Source: a virus. Taken from it: a DNA stretch of 40,509 bases. This document shows positions 22,901 through 32,478 of the stretch, piece after piece. Location of the stretch: positions 1 to 40,509 of IMG/VR virus record IMGVR_UViG_3300032322_000426; one strand, written 5' to 3'. The notes beneath the pieces were generated by a model that was not told where the DNA came from, made no database searches, and saw nothing but the letters and a program-made list of their open reading frames with translations. Positions within the stretch are counted from its first letter, which is position 1. Every line of letters begins with the position of its first letter. Position numbers and translations under genes: made by a program.

Positions 22901-25900
22901 GATGAAAACGGAAGGGTTCGTCCACTTCCACCAGCACATCCAGAATCTCCACTAATGCAAAGATTGGCAGCCAGGGCTGGAAGAACAACTAGTTCAATAT
23001 CAGCACCAGGAACCAGTCAGGCAAGTCAGGCACAGCCCGACGTAGAGCGCAGCAGGGGATCGCTGATGGGCGGTGGAATGGTCGGCGGAATGTTTGGGCT
23101 TTCAATGGCAGGATCAACCATGAGCATGTTTATGGACTCTACTTCCGAAGCAACACAAGCATTGTCTAAATTCAGTATGGGGCTTATGGCTGTTTCAAGT
23201 ATTATGATGATGATGCCAAGCAGAATGCCATCAAATATGCTAGGACTTGGAACGCTAGGTGGAAGAATGAGTGCAGCAGGAGCATCAAGGGCTGCTGCTG
23301 GGGCCACTGGATTGGGAACTTCTGCTCTGCTAAGAGGAGGGGCCGCACTTTCAATGCTTGGTGGACCAGTTGGAATTGCTGCTGGCATTGGAGTGACTGC
23401 TGCTATTGCTGGATTTGTTATGTATAAGAAAGCAGCAGAAGAGGCAAGGCAGAGAGCAATATCTGCTTTCTCAGATCCAGTAAAGACTGCGGAATATTTT
23501 GGGAAAAGAGTAGAAGACGTAACCGATAAAATAAAGCAAAATACACTAGAACTTCAGGCTGGTGCAGATAGTGTTTCTCAAATTGATGAGTCCTTAAGGG
23601 AGGCTATTAGACAAGACTATAGTTCCCTAATAGAAAGGCTAAAGTATTCAGCGGCAGAGGCTGGCGCAAAGCAGTTGGCTATAGCATTTAATAAAATGGT
23701 GTCGTCTGGACTATCAGCAGATGAAGCAAGGTCTGCAATACAGGCCATAGCAGAAGAATCTGGCACTGCTGGGGGTCAGGCATTCGGAATTGCTATGCGA
23801 CAAAGTATGCTTAGAGAAATGACTGCCCCAGAACTTATTGCCTCAACCAGATCGCTTTTTGATCCATCTCAACAAACTGCCCTTGCCGATAGCATGAGAG
23901 AACAACAACAGCAGATGAGAACAGAGGCAGGGGCCTTAATGCTTGCAGTGGCTAAGGAGCAGGCCACATTTCGTGCTGGACTAGAAGATCCAGTCTCAGC
24001 AATTGTTAATATGGCTGCAAGGACTGGAAATGTACCGTCTTGGGCAGAGTGGTTAATGAGTCCAAATCAGCAGGCCCTAAATGAAAAAAGTAAAGCACTA
24101 GAGCAGTTAGCATCCGATCTTGAACAACTATCCGACATTGACTCATCACAACTTATAGGAATTACAGAACAATTATTTAGTAATTTTGAAAAGGCCCCAA
24201 GAGAGGCAATAAAGGCATTCGATGATCTAGCCGTTGCCGCAAGAGAAAGCGGTGGAATAGCGTTTGATCCAGGCCCAGTCGCAGAGTATTTAAAGGAACT
24301 TGACGACATTAGTGGACCAATGTTGGCAAGATTTATCCAAAACAATGAAGAAAGAGCGCAGGCCGTTATGCGAGCAATAACAGCGGGATTAACTCCACAA
24401 GAAATCCAAAAGGCCCTTGCAGAAGGTGGCCTAGATGAATTAAATATACGGATAGGTATCCAAATTGATATTCAAGAGGCAAAAAATAGAGTAGAAGAAG
24501 CGGCACAAGCGGTTAAAGATTTAGCATCAGAAACTGGAACTATGACAGAGGCTTTAACTAAGGGCCAGCAAAGACTCAGTAACTTAATTCAACAAAGAAC
24601 AAAGGCAGTTGATCGATTTGAAGCCGACGCCGAAACAATGGCAGAGGCATTTAAAATACAACAGCAGGCAGCAGAGGATGAGATTAATGCACTAGAGAAA
24701 GAACAGAATCAAATAGAGAAAAGCGCAGATTCATACATTAAATCTATAGAAAATAGGCGGCAGGCCGACAAGTTCTATGCCGATCAAAGAAGATCCAGCC
24801 TAGATGCTTTAAGCGCCCTTGCCGAAGGAGATGTATTTGGATTCCTGACTGCAAGGAATGAGATGCAGGCTAATGCAGCAGATTATGCCTATGAGCAAGA
24901 AATTAATAGAATTGAGGAAAGAAAGAATCTAGAAAACGAGGTGCTTCAGGCCCGCATAGATAAAAGACAAGAAGAAATGGATCTTGCATCAAGAGCACAT
25001 GATGCTGCAATGCAAGCAATGGAAGATGAAAAACAAGCATTCTTTACATCTCAAGACGAAAAGATTGCCAAGCAAAAAACTGCTAATGAAGAAATGTCTA
25101 AAATGATTGATGGCATAAAAAATGGAGAAATAGAGGCAATAGATGCTGTTAAAACATACTTTAGTAAAGCGGCTGCTGCAAAGTATGAAGAAGCCGTAAA
25201 GTATCAAATGAAAGAAACATACGCTCTGCTTCAGCAACAAATTCTTAAAGGAGATATTACTAAAGAACAGGCAGGAATTCAACTTCAGCAAATGATGCAG
25301 GCCCTTTTCCCAAGAGTTCAATCTGGAGCATTTAATGTTTCACAAACCATAGAAGAAACCTTAAAATATCTTCAACTAACACCATTTCAATCACAGATCC
25401 AACGTAGTATAGAAAGTAATATTGGCGATGCCGCTGCTACCGCAGCCGGAGACCCACCAGTTTTCCGTGCCGCTGGAGGATATATAAGTGGCCCTGGCAC
25501 ATCAACATCAGATTCAATTCCAGCCCTACTTTCCGATGGCGAATATGTTATCCGCGCCTCAAGCGTAGAAAAGTATGGGCCAGAATTTTTTGACCAACTT
25601 AATGCTGCAAAGTTTGCTCTTGGCGGAATGGTAGAGGGATATGGCGAACAACAGAGCAGAAGAGCATCTGCAAGATTTGTCGGCAGGACTCCTCTCGGTG
25701 GCAGAAGAGGTGGCACTGGAAGAGGCACGGGCACCGATCAAACATCTATGGCTGGCCAAGGAACAGATGGATTCCTAGCAGTTGAGTTTGCTAAGCAACA
25801 ACTTGGAGAAGCATATTCTCTATCTCCCAACAATATAAATTCATGGGGATGCTCAAGCCTGACGGCAACATCTTGGAATCAAGGGGTTCCAAACGGTAGC

Positions 25901-26431
25901 AAAAAATATGGAATGGTTTCTTATTCTGCAACTCAAATTGCAAATAGCCGACAAACCGCAGTTCGATCTTCTGGGGAGCCAGGAGATGGCAGCGCGCCAC
26001 CAATACCATATTCAACTATGCGTATAGGAGATATTGTATATTTTAAAAACACGGGACTTGCTCCATCTGGACAACATGTGGGACTATATGCAGGCGCTGG
26101 CAGAATGATTCATGCAGGAAATCCAGTTGGGTATTCAGATCTTTCATCAGACTGGAACAGAAGATATTTTTCATCTGCTGGAACTCCTATTGCTAAATTT
26201 GCTAAAGGTGGAATGGTTGGAAGAGCCTTCGGAGCGGGCGGTCTTGCAAAACGCAATATGGGCTATAATCTTGGTGGCATGGTCGATGCAAGAACAGTAA
26301 ATTCCAGCAACCCAATGTATAATATTACTATAAATGCTGATGGCATCAAAGACCCTGCAATTGTTGCAGAAATGGTGGTTAGAAAGATTAACACAGAAAA
26401 TTCTAGAAGAAGTCATGGTAGGGTTATATAA
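19922..26431 (+). CDS. Tape measure protein with C-terminal NlpC/P60-like domain
   Basis: This is a 2169-residue protein starting with TTG after CGGAGGG, with an 8-bp overlap with the chaperone. Residues about 175-450 are the TP901-type tape-measure core (WTGRQLTVGLTMPVVLFG, then KQMTRFAKVYGED). Hydrophobic segments occur near 545-580 and 1050-1180. A long helical, Glu/Gln-rich region spans about 1490-1770. A motif of type IPALL-x-x-GE-x-V occurs at about 677-688 (KIPALLEPGEFVMNKEA) and again at about 1860-1873 (SIPALLSDGEYVIRASS). Residues 1955-2080 resemble an NlpC/P60 peptidase, with Cys1977 in GCSSL, His2052 in GQHVGLY and His2064 in MIHAGNP. It sets tail length and probably cuts cell wall during DNA entry. 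Confidence 0.92.
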   Translation: MDSIRTTLRYDADLGAAMAQVKALTGQVGALNLAFNSLDKNAVGVRNTLANTFAANLSSMGGFRTEMVNLTGQTEKFGRALAANKLSMREYFAEAYRGYTRQSSMMRQLAREQVKFQEAIAIPMGRNAAGQMQGLMAVPTQVDFKNASTRMKLLSQEFNIFNQLVRNGADELINMGKNTQWTGRQLTVGLTMPVVLFGATFAKVFMDIDKQMTRFAKVYGEDVIGTSARATEDMKKQVMELAETISSQFGVAASETVGLAADIAATGKEGQDLLDTVAQTNKLAVLGEVDRQEAMKATLAIQSAFKQNTDELAESINFLNAVENQTSTTLNDLVEAIPKAGPVVKGLGGSIKDLSVLMVAMKEGGIPAAEAANAIKSGLASLINPTKKASEVAKQFGVDLVGIVEANKGQLMPTIMAVQTALNGLDAFSRSKIIEEIFGKYQFARISALFNNLGKAGSQTQQAMELAGASTTELAGIANQELKAYTESTTVRFQRMVETVKNQLVPMGASLLEMLTPALDKLSGIIEVIRNAVGNLPDFLKEPLKIIGAFALFAGPILMLVGLFKNLIGNAIKFSMSIVGLGAKIAGLDVRKFELLDAETAAATMQIDNMSTSFVEQKVALSNLNVELGKYITQLRTVATQNPNLLVRAPASPPLIRRSDGSRGPEIVPGGYGGGDKIPALLEPGEFVMNKEAASRFGSILNAMNRGTIQKFQEGGLARSHVEEVLVDGKKQFGGVISIENQDYNQILNSHKDLFPGRKQPVTMADFYASLAAARAYAQNNQVTPSFAAGLAAMEHDARIINNDENTFRRMLAERMALGTLSVLPSSVVTRTGLTVDQIFNAERDRFLGILTSNTDATSIRAALVESSSGTLRANGVTYAGEGRERSLSNIRGGGRRGEGETRYSLGLSGRLMPLYQKDENRRNVPSLSTVTRLANSAFAPFAPEYFRGPGQGQPVPPSMARPVGPGRRPLVGVMPGELLVPPRMFADNGAIVDENGRVRPLPPAHPESPLMQRLAARAGRTTSSISAPGTSQASQAQPDVERSRGSLMGGGMVGGMFGLSMAGSTMSMFMDSTSEATQALSKFSMGLMAVSSIMMMMPSRMPSNMLGLGTLGGRMSAAGASRAAAGATGLGTSALLRGGAALSMLGGPVGIAAGIGVTAAIAGFVMYKKAAEEARQRAISAFSDPVKTAEYFGKRVEDVTDKIKQNTLELQAGADSVSQIDESLREAIRQDYSSLIERLKYSAAEAGAKQLAIAFNKMVSSGLSADEARSAIQAIAEESGTAGGQAFGIAMRQSMLREMTAPELIASTRSLFDPSQQTALADSMREQQQQMRTEAGALMLAVAKEQATFRAGLEDPVSAIVNMAARTGNVPSWAEWLMSPNQQALNEKSKALEQLASDLEQLSDIDSSQLIGITEQLFSNFEKAPREAIKAFDDLAVAARESGGIAFDPGPVAEYLKELDDISGPMLARFIQNNEERAQAVMRAITAGLTPQEIQKALAEGGLDELNIRIGIQIDIQEAKNRVEEAAQAVKDLASETGTMTEALTKGQQRLSNLIQQRTKAVDRFEADAETMAEAFKIQQQAAEDEINALEKEQNQIEKSADSYIKSIENRRQADKFYADQRRSSLDALSALAEGDVFGFLTARNEMQANAADYAYEQEINRIEERKNLENEVLQARIDKRQEEMDLASRAHDAAMQAMEDEKQAFFTSQDEKIAKQKTANEEMSKMIDGIKNGEIEAIDAVKTYFSKAAAAKYEEAVKYQMKETYALLQQQILKGDITKEQAGIQLQQMMQALFPRVQSGAFNVSQTIEETLKYLQLTPFQSQIQRSIESNIGDAAATAAGDPPVFRAAGGYISGPGTSTSDSIPALLSDGEYVIRASSVEKYGPEFFDQLNAAKFALGGMVEGYGEQQSRRASARFVGRTPLGGRRGGTGRGTGTDQTSMAGQGTDGFLAVEFAKQQLGEAYSLSPNNINSWGCSSLTATSWNQGVPNGSKKYGMVSYSATQIANSRQTAVRSSGEPGDGSAPPIPYSTMRIGDIVYFKNTGLAPSGQHVGLYAGAGRMIHAGNPVGYSDLSSDWNRRYFSSAGTPIAKFAKGGMVGRAFGAGGLAKRNMGYNLGGMVDARTVNSSNPMYNITINADGIKDPAIVAEMVVRKINTENSRRSHGRVI

Positions 26432-26982
26432 TGGCCAATGTTACGATTTCCAATAAGTGGACCCGCCCAGCATTAATCATATTCACCCATAACGAGCCTT
26501 CTGCTTCTGTGGCATCTGTTGGGGCCTGGGACATTTCTGGAACTGCTGGTAGCACAGATGGCTACATTTATCTATCAGATGATAATAGATCAGATCTCCA
26601 AGTCTCCCTTGAAAGAATTGAGTATAAGAGAAGAATGATCGACGGAACAATGCGCTCATATCACGTTGCAGATAAAAGATCTTACTCTCTTTCATGGTCA
26701 GAATTTCCCTCTTCTAATGCGTATGTAACAGAAAACATTAAGGCGTACTCTGCTGCATGGGCGGCAGGACAAGAAATTCTTAATTGGTACAACGCACATA
26801 CAGAAAGTTTTTGGATGCTGCTTGTTTATGATACACCAAATAGAGAAGGATCTGGAAACATACCACTAAGATATGAAATAGAAAAAAGGCATGTATTCTT
26901 CGAAAGTTTTTCATACAATGTGACTAGGCGCGGCACCCTTCACGATCACTGGGATATCTCTATGTCCCTAGTGGAGGTATAA
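26431..26982 (+). CDS. Tail-tip protein following the tape measure (distal-tail candidate)
   Basis: This is a 183-residue protein whose ATG shares a base with the tape-measure stop. Features are an RPALIIFTH strand, YIYLSDDNRSDLQVSLERI, RRMIDGTMRSYHVADKRSYS and a C-terminal HVFFESFSYNVTRRGTLHDH. The R-M-x-D-G-T-x-R pattern followed by strands is usual in small tail-tip proteins placed right after the tape measure in actinophage-like siphoviruses. It probably forms the ring at the tube end that links to the following large tip protein. Function is by position; the family was not firmly recognised. Confidence 0.7.
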   Translation: MANVTISNKWTRPALIIFTHNEPSASVASVGAWDISGTAGSTDGYIYLSDDNRSDLQVSLERIEYKRRMIDGTMRSYHVADKRSYSLSWSEFPSSNAYVTENIKAYSAAWAAGQEILNWYNAHTESFWMLLVYDTPNREGSGNIPLRYEIEKRHVFFESFSYNVTRRGTLHDHWDISMSLVEV

Positions 26983-29900
26983 ATGATATTTAATGATACG
27001 ATCAGAGATATCATCAAATCATCACAAACAGTCGATAGCACACACCTAGTTGTTGCTGAATGGAATATGAATAGATATCAAAAGATCAGTCAGTATGGAA
27101 TATACAAGGGTGCCGCCGCGAATCTCAACACATCATATTCGTCATCCGACAACAAGATAGTTGATGGAAAAACTTTCTATATATATGATGATGACAGCAT
27201 TGCCGATGGTGCAAATCAAGAATACTATTCAAGCCTAGCGTCTGTATTCCAAGCAGATAGGCCAGAGCCTGGCATAATTCTTATGCAAAATTATTCTGGC
27301 ACTCTGATTGTCGATAAGGCACGGGATTTAAGAGCCTCCAGAATTTCTGTTGACCAGCCAAGATTTTATCCCTTTACCAAGAATAGGCCATACGACTACT
27401 TCAATAGTGGAAAACTTATTGACACATCAATAGCAAGTAAAAATGATAAGGACCGCTACTCTGGAACATCGACAATTAGCGGTGCCATCAACAATGCCAA
27501 TCCATTTGTTGTTTATGAAAACTCTTTTCCATGTAACAAAATTCTTATCAGCGTTCAAGAATATAGATCTGTTCCAAAGACCTTTGCTATAGATATTTTA
27601 GATGGTAACACTTGGCAAGAAATATATACAGTCAACTCATCGTCAGTATGGGACGATGGCATCCTAGAAATCTATTATAATTCTGGAACGTGGAGCAAGA
27701 CCGTTTCTAGAGTAACGAATATATATGAAATAGGAACTCCATCGACTCAAACAGTAGCCATCAAGGGAGTTAGACTAAGAGTAATCGCTATGACCGACGT
27801 TCGAACGGTCTTAAACACAAGGGTCAGAGCGTTCAAGGCTTCTTTAGAACTAATTGAAATATCTCCAAGAATAGAAATGGATGTTTCTGGGATAACAGAG
27901 CAGTTCTCATTTGACTCATCCCTGGGAGATAGTGAATTTGGCCTGCCAGTCGGTAAACTAGTGTCGTCTACTGGAAATGTAACTTTGTCAAATGAAAGTA
28001 AGCAGTTTCTATGGACCAGCAGTGCCGCAAACTTTAATATGATGTCTCCAGATGTAGAGTTTAGATTTTTTCAAACTGTGCAAGATCCAGTAAGCCTTTC
28101 ATCATCAAATGTTCCACTTAAAGTTTTATATGCAGATAGTTGGGATGTCGGACAGGACTTTAGCGTACAAATTTCTATGTCTGATAAAATGAGAATATTC
28201 CAAGAGACCAACGTAACTGACATGGCCTTGATTACAAAAAGCGGTGTTCCATTCTCAGCGATTGTACTAATGCTTTTAGATAATCTAGGAATCACAGGTT
28301 ATGAGTTTAAGAAATCTAACAGGGCGAACTCAGACAACGAAGATATCAAAATTACCAATTTTTTCTGTAATAGAGAGCAGACTCTTGCCGACGTTTTGGA
28401 TAAATTGGCGGTGGCAACGCAATCCTCTATGTACTTTGATGCAGTAGGAAAACTTAATGTTTTAACAAAAGAAAGAATTACATCCTATGAGGCAATAGCA
28501 GAATCAACAAGCACAACCAGTGGAAGCACTGACTTCTGGTTTATTTATGATCAAAACTATTCTTCGTCGCCAACTGAATTAACATACATCTCTGACTATA
28601 AGGCAAATATAATTAGTGCTGAAGAGTCAAAAATAGATCCAGTCACAGAAGGAACTGTGACATATCATACTTATGGAATCAGAAAGAAGCCAGGGCAGTC
28701 TCTACTAGAAGATGCTGTTCCTAAAAATATCCTAGAGGACATGCCAGCAAATTCAATTGTTGGAACTGGTTTTCAGTACACACCTAAAATAGTCTGGTCG
28801 CCAGGATCAGACAACAATGCAGTTTTGGGTGCGGCGAATCTTCTAAAAGAAGTCTCCGCGAGTAGACTAAAAGATCTTTTTACAAGCAATATCAATGCTG
28901 TAAATGAAGATGGTGCGGTAAGACAAATGGTATCAGATTCCCTTAGCAGCGCACGGGCATCAGATCTGGAGAAAAGAAAAGCACTCCTCATATATCTTGA
29001 TAGAAATGAGTTATATACTTTCCCAGAAAAGTCTGGGTATGTCATGATAGACGATGAAATTATCGCGTACAACGGAGTTGTGTATCTGGCAAATGGTCAG
29101 ATTAAAGTGGTGTTTACAGATGAGGAACTAAACGAACTTATCAATAGTTCTAATTTAAGAACTTCAACCATAATTCCAATAGCCTTGGTGGTAGATGTAA
29201 AGTTTTTTTGGGTGAGCGCACTCTCAGACGGAACATCAAATTACAGAGTTAACGGTGATGGACGAGCACAGTTTAATACAGGAGTTGCTAGGCACCAGCA
29301 GTTTAATGAGTTTAATACTGGACTAGAGGGATCAGATAGATTTAGTATGGTAATTGGAGGTAGGCCCAATGCCACCGCCCCAGGAGAGCGACCAAAGGTT
29401 ACAGTCAACTATGACTTTAGCAAGGCTGGGGCTACCAACAGACTGAAGAAACTTCTCAGACTTCCAGATGAAAATTACAAAACATATCTCGGCTACCTAA
29501 AGATAGCGGGAAATAGATCGCCGCTGGCAGATCGTCGTGCCCTAAATGCATCTACAGATTCAGAAGTCCTACAACAACAAAATAAGATTAACAAGCAGGT
29601 TGACAAACTTGTTCCAGGCAAAAAGTTTGATCCTTATGTTTACACTCTTGGTGAAAGATTTATTTATGGACAAAAGATTGATCTTGGCTTTGCCCCCAAT
29701 CTAGTTTCCACTAGAATGCGTCTATATTCTCCAAGAAAAGTCAAGAAGGACAAGAAGGACATAATGGCCACAAACTCATCCATTGCTGGTATTGGCATCG
29801 GGCTGAAAATGCGTAGAGAGAATGGCAAAAACATCATTACCTCTGGCTACTTCCTTGAGGTAGAAACTATAGGCTCTGGCAAGGATTTTGCCGCCAAGGA

Positions 29901-31017
29901 ATCATTTAAGAACAATTTGAGATTCTATAAACTGGAATCAAAAAATGGACTCATGACGCCAGAACTTTTGGCGGTAGGTCAGGTCAATGCTTTCACCGTA
30001 TCCAATCTTGATGCGATGGTTATAGCAGATGAAAGTGTTAGTGGAGATCCAGTTTTCGACCTAGAGATAAGAATTATGCCCAGTGACAAGGGCACTGAAT
30101 TCAAGATATATTATTCTGGTCAGGATATAAGCCCAAGAGAAAAGATTAGAGATGCAAATGTAAAACAAAACTATTGGACAAATAACAAAAATCTATTCAT
30201 GTTTGTTAGAAATGACTCGGAAGCAATTTATGAGCATGTTCTGGCTGTTGCCAAAAGAGCAGGCGCTCCATCAATTGAAAATGTGTTTAACACAAAGGTA
30301 GAGTTTGATCAAAAGATTCCTCGCGGCAGCATTCCACAAACTATTTATGATGCATTTAGAAAAAACGATTACAGAGTTTATTTCAATGATTTTGCTAAGA
30401 TTGCTAGACAGGTAAAGAAATATACTCCAAGATACAACTCACCAGTTTTAAAGTCCACTCTAATAGATATTTCCAGGGTAAACCCACAATATATGGTTAA
30501 GAGTGCTGAGTTTACCGCATTCGGAGCGGAGGTGGTGGTTGCTAATACATCTAATACCGCCATCGCCTTATCTGAAGACCTTAATCTTCCTTTATATATT
30601 TATGCACCACAGTTGGAAGAACTATCGACTGGAAACGTGGGGCTGACAGAAATATTTGAAAAGATAGATGACGATGGTAAAAAGATTACAGATTTGCAAT
30701 TCAATAAGTCAGTTTATGGAATAAAAGGATTCAATATAGATAGCATGTATATTCAGAATCCAAGTCAGGCTCGTTCCTTAGTTCGGTGGATAATTAGAAA
30801 TTGTAGTCGCCAGAGATTTAAAATATCTGCTGAGGTATTCGCCAACCCACTATTAGAACTAGGAGACAAGGTAAGAGTATTCTCTCTTGATAGAGGATAT
30901 AGAATTGAAAATGCGAAGTTTGGCAACAAAACATTTGTTGTTTCAGAAATCAATAGATCGGTAACACAAGAAGGTCCGTCCATGAAAGTAACTCTTGTAG
31001 AGGTTGGTGAGAACTAA
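26983..31017 (+). CDS. Large tail-tip/baseplate protein
   Basis: This is a 1344-residue protein with GGAGG before the ATG. The first 300 residues are beta-rich (DSTHLVVAEWNMNRY, and a discoidin-like region KTFAIDILDGNTWQEIY to KGVRLRVIAMTDVRT). The segment around 330-560 (LPVGKLVSSTGNVTLSNES, SVQISMSDKMRIFQ, REQTLADVLDKLAVATQSSM) has the pattern of the baseplate-hub fold found in tail-associated proteins such as gp27/Tal N-termini. Residues about 780-1150 look like an inserted lectin-like sandwich (GLKMRRENGKN, FDLEIRIMPSDKG). The C-terminus (WIIRNCSRQRFKISAEV, LGDKVRVFSLDRGY) returns to the hub pattern. It probably forms the tail tip. No peptidase or glycosidase motif is obvious. Confidence 0.78.
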   Translation: MIFNDTIRDIIKSSQTVDSTHLVVAEWNMNRYQKISQYGIYKGAAANLNTSYSSSDNKIVDGKTFYIYDDDSIADGANQEYYSSLASVFQADRPEPGIILMQNYSGTLIVDKARDLRASRISVDQPRFYPFTKNRPYDYFNSGKLIDTSIASKNDKDRYSGTSTISGAINNANPFVVYENSFPCNKILISVQEYRSVPKTFAIDILDGNTWQEIYTVNSSSVWDDGILEIYYNSGTWSKTVSRVTNIYEIGTPSTQTVAIKGVRLRVIAMTDVRTVLNTRVRAFKASLELIEISPRIEMDVSGITEQFSFDSSLGDSEFGLPVGKLVSSTGNVTLSNESKQFLWTSSAANFNMMSPDVEFRFFQTVQDPVSLSSSNVPLKVLYADSWDVGQDFSVQISMSDKMRIFQETNVTDMALITKSGVPFSAIVLMLLDNLGITGYEFKKSNRANSDNEDIKITNFFCNREQTLADVLDKLAVATQSSMYFDAVGKLNVLTKERITSYEAIAESTSTTSGSTDFWFIYDQNYSSSPTELTYISDYKANIISAEESKIDPVTEGTVTYHTYGIRKKPGQSLLEDAVPKNILEDMPANSIVGTGFQYTPKIVWSPGSDNNAVLGAANLLKEVSASRLKDLFTSNINAVNEDGAVRQMVSDSLSSARASDLEKRKALLIYLDRNELYTFPEKSGYVMIDDEIIAYNGVVYLANGQIKVVFTDEELNELINSSNLRTSTIIPIALVVDVKFFWVSALSDGTSNYRVNGDGRAQFNTGVARHQQFNEFNTGLEGSDRFSMVIGGRPNATAPGERPKVTVNYDFSKAGATNRLKKLLRLPDENYKTYLGYLKIAGNRSPLADRRALNASTDSEVLQQQNKINKQVDKLVPGKKFDPYVYTLGERFIYGQKIDLGFAPNLVSTRMRLYSPRKVKKDKKDIMATNSSIAGIGIGLKMRRENGKNIITSGYFLEVETIGSGKDFAAKESFKNNLRFYKLESKNGLMTPELLAVGQVNAFTVSNLDAMVIADESVSGDPVFDLEIRIMPSDKGTEFKIYYSGQDISPREKIRDANVKQNYWTNNKNLFMFVRNDSEAIYEHVLAVAKRAGAPSIENVFNTKVEFDQKIPRGSIPQTIYDAFRKNDYRVYFNDFAKIARQVKKYTPRYNSPVLKSTLIDISRVNPQYMVKSAEFTAFGAEVVVANTSNTAIALSEDLNLPLYIYAPQLEELSTGNVGLTEIFEKIDDDGKKITDLQFNKSVYGIKGFNIDSMYIQNPSQARSLVRWIIRNCSRQRFKISAEVFANPLLELGDKVRVFSLDRGYRIENAKFGNKTFVVSEINRSVTQEGPSMKVTLVEVGEN

Positions 31018-31496
31018 TGGCTTCGGAAGATACAACAAAAGACGGTGCCAGAAAACCAAAATCTGGAAATGATAGTGCAAGCAATCTATCGCAGCCCGAA
31101 GAGTCTAATGACAGAATTGGCACGCCGAATGTTGATATTCTAGTAAAAGAGGAAATAGAAAGACTAACCAAAGAACTAATTGAGGATATTAGAGATATCG
31201 TTCTTATGGATGTGTCCTACGACACAATTGACTTCATCCCAGAAGAAGAAATAGAAATAGAAAGGCCCGTGGACTACTCCAGAGATCAGTTTAACAATAT
31301 AATTCAGGATGTCCAGGCTTCCTTGCTCAGGGGCAATGCCCAGTCCACATTCTTTGATTATGCTGAATATCTCAAGATGTTCACAGTGCGATATAATAGT
31401 ACCAATGGAAGACCAGAAATTACACTTACTATAAAACTAGATGGCGCTGGTGTCGATGATGCCACTATAAGAAAGATAAAAATAACTAGGAGATAA
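31017..31496 (+). CDS. Tail-region protein of unknown function
   Basis: This is a 159-residue protein whose ATG overlaps the previous stop (TAATG). The first 40 residues are polar and probably disordered (Lys, Ser, Asn, Glu). A helix follows (ILVKEEIERLTKELIEDIRD). The C-terminal third is beta-like (YLKMFTVRYNSTNGRPEITL). It lies in the tail-tip operon between the large hub protein and a fibre/collar-like gene, so a small baseplate or linker role is likely. No known family is recognised. Confidence 0.6.
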   Translation: MASEDTTKDGARKPKSGNDSASNLSQPEESNDRIGTPNVDILVKEEIERLTKELIEDIRDIVLMDVSYDTIDFIPEEEIEIERPVDYSRDQFNNIIQDVQASLLRGNAQSTFFDYAEYLKMFTVRYNSTNGRPEITLTIKLDGAGVDDATIRKIKITRR

Positions 31497-31499
31497 ATA

Positions 31500-32477
31500 A
31501 TGAATCTAGAAAATATATCTTCTATCGAAGGGATATATAGATTTTATCAAGACGGCGAATTAATAGGCGAAGGCAAAAATGCCCTCACCGCCGCTGGCAG
31601 ATCAATCATTGTTAAGTCTCTACTTGGAATTATTCCGAACTTTGTTGACGTTATTGGATATGGAATAGACTCTAGTGCCAATACCCTAAACTCCGCCTCC
31701 ACGCTAATCACAAACAATGTTTTAGGATTTGAAATTGGAAGAACTCCTGCGACGGGTGGCACATTTCAACTTTCTGGAACAAATGACGCCCTTGTATTCT
31801 ATGGAGAAATAAATGATCCATTCCAATATGAAATACGAGAAGTTGGAGTTTTCCCAGCAAATAATGTTAACTCAACAATAAGCGTGGATGGCTCAACACT
31901 TTTCGACTTCGATCAAATTGATAACTTCACAAAATATGGAACTTCATCTGCGGCCTCTCTTACCATTTCAGCAAGTGCCAGAATTGGAATCAATGTTCTG
32001 TCTATGCCAGGATCTGGGAATCCCACATCAAACTATTTGGAAAATGTTGTTGATGACAACTCTCTATCATTTCTGGGAACATATTCTTCTCAAGATCTAT
32101 TTAAGTTGGCAGTCTTTAAAACACATACAACCTCTGCCACATTTAGAGTTAGATTTGAAACAGACGCATCCAATCACTACACAGTAGGATTTGATGTTCC
32201 GTCCGCTGCTGGATATTATATTGTTAATTCACTCAAGGGATCGGCAAGCATTAGTGGCAGCCCCACATGGGATAATATTACTTCTGCTAAGTTCTGGAAT
32301 CCTAGCGCCTCAACAATATTCCTAGATGCAGTAAGAGCAGACGTTGGAACATATCTTACAGACACTACGTTTGGCATGATCTCCAGGGCGGCGCTCCCAT
32401 CACCTATCGTTAAGCAGGCATCCGTCCCACTGACTATTGAATATTCTCTTCTTATCAATTTCAGTGGAGGGATTTGA
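31500..32477 (+). CDS. Baseplate/tail appendage protein
   Basis: This is a 325-residue protein with GGAGATAAATA before its ATG. The first 120 residues (SSIEGIYRFYQDGELIGEGK, ALTAAGRSIIVKSLLG, VIGYGIDSSANTL, YEIREVGVFP) resemble the N-terminal attachment domain of tail-fibre or collar proteins in which a G-R-x-x-I-x-x-x-L-x-G segment precedes Y-E-I-R-E-V/I-G. The rest is a beta sandwich of carbohydrate-binding type (SYLENVVDDN-like and FRVRFETDASNHYTVGFDV regions). It may connect a side fibre to the tip. Confidence 0.6.
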   Translation: MNLENISSIEGIYRFYQDGELIGEGKNALTAAGRSIIVKSLLGIIPNFVDVIGYGIDSSANTLNSASTLITNNVLGFEIGRTPATGGTFQLSGTNDALVFYGEINDPFQYEIREVGVFPANNVNSTISVDGSTLFDFDQIDNFTKYGTSSAASLTISASARIGINVLSMPGSGNPTSNYLENVVDDNSLSFLGTYSSQDLFKLAVFKTHTTSATFRVRFETDASNHYTVGFDVPSAAGYYIVNSLKGSASISGSPTWDNITSAKFWNPSASTIFLDAVRADVGTYLTDTTFGMISRAALPSPIVKQASVPLTIEYSLLINFSGGI

Positions 32478-32478
32478 T

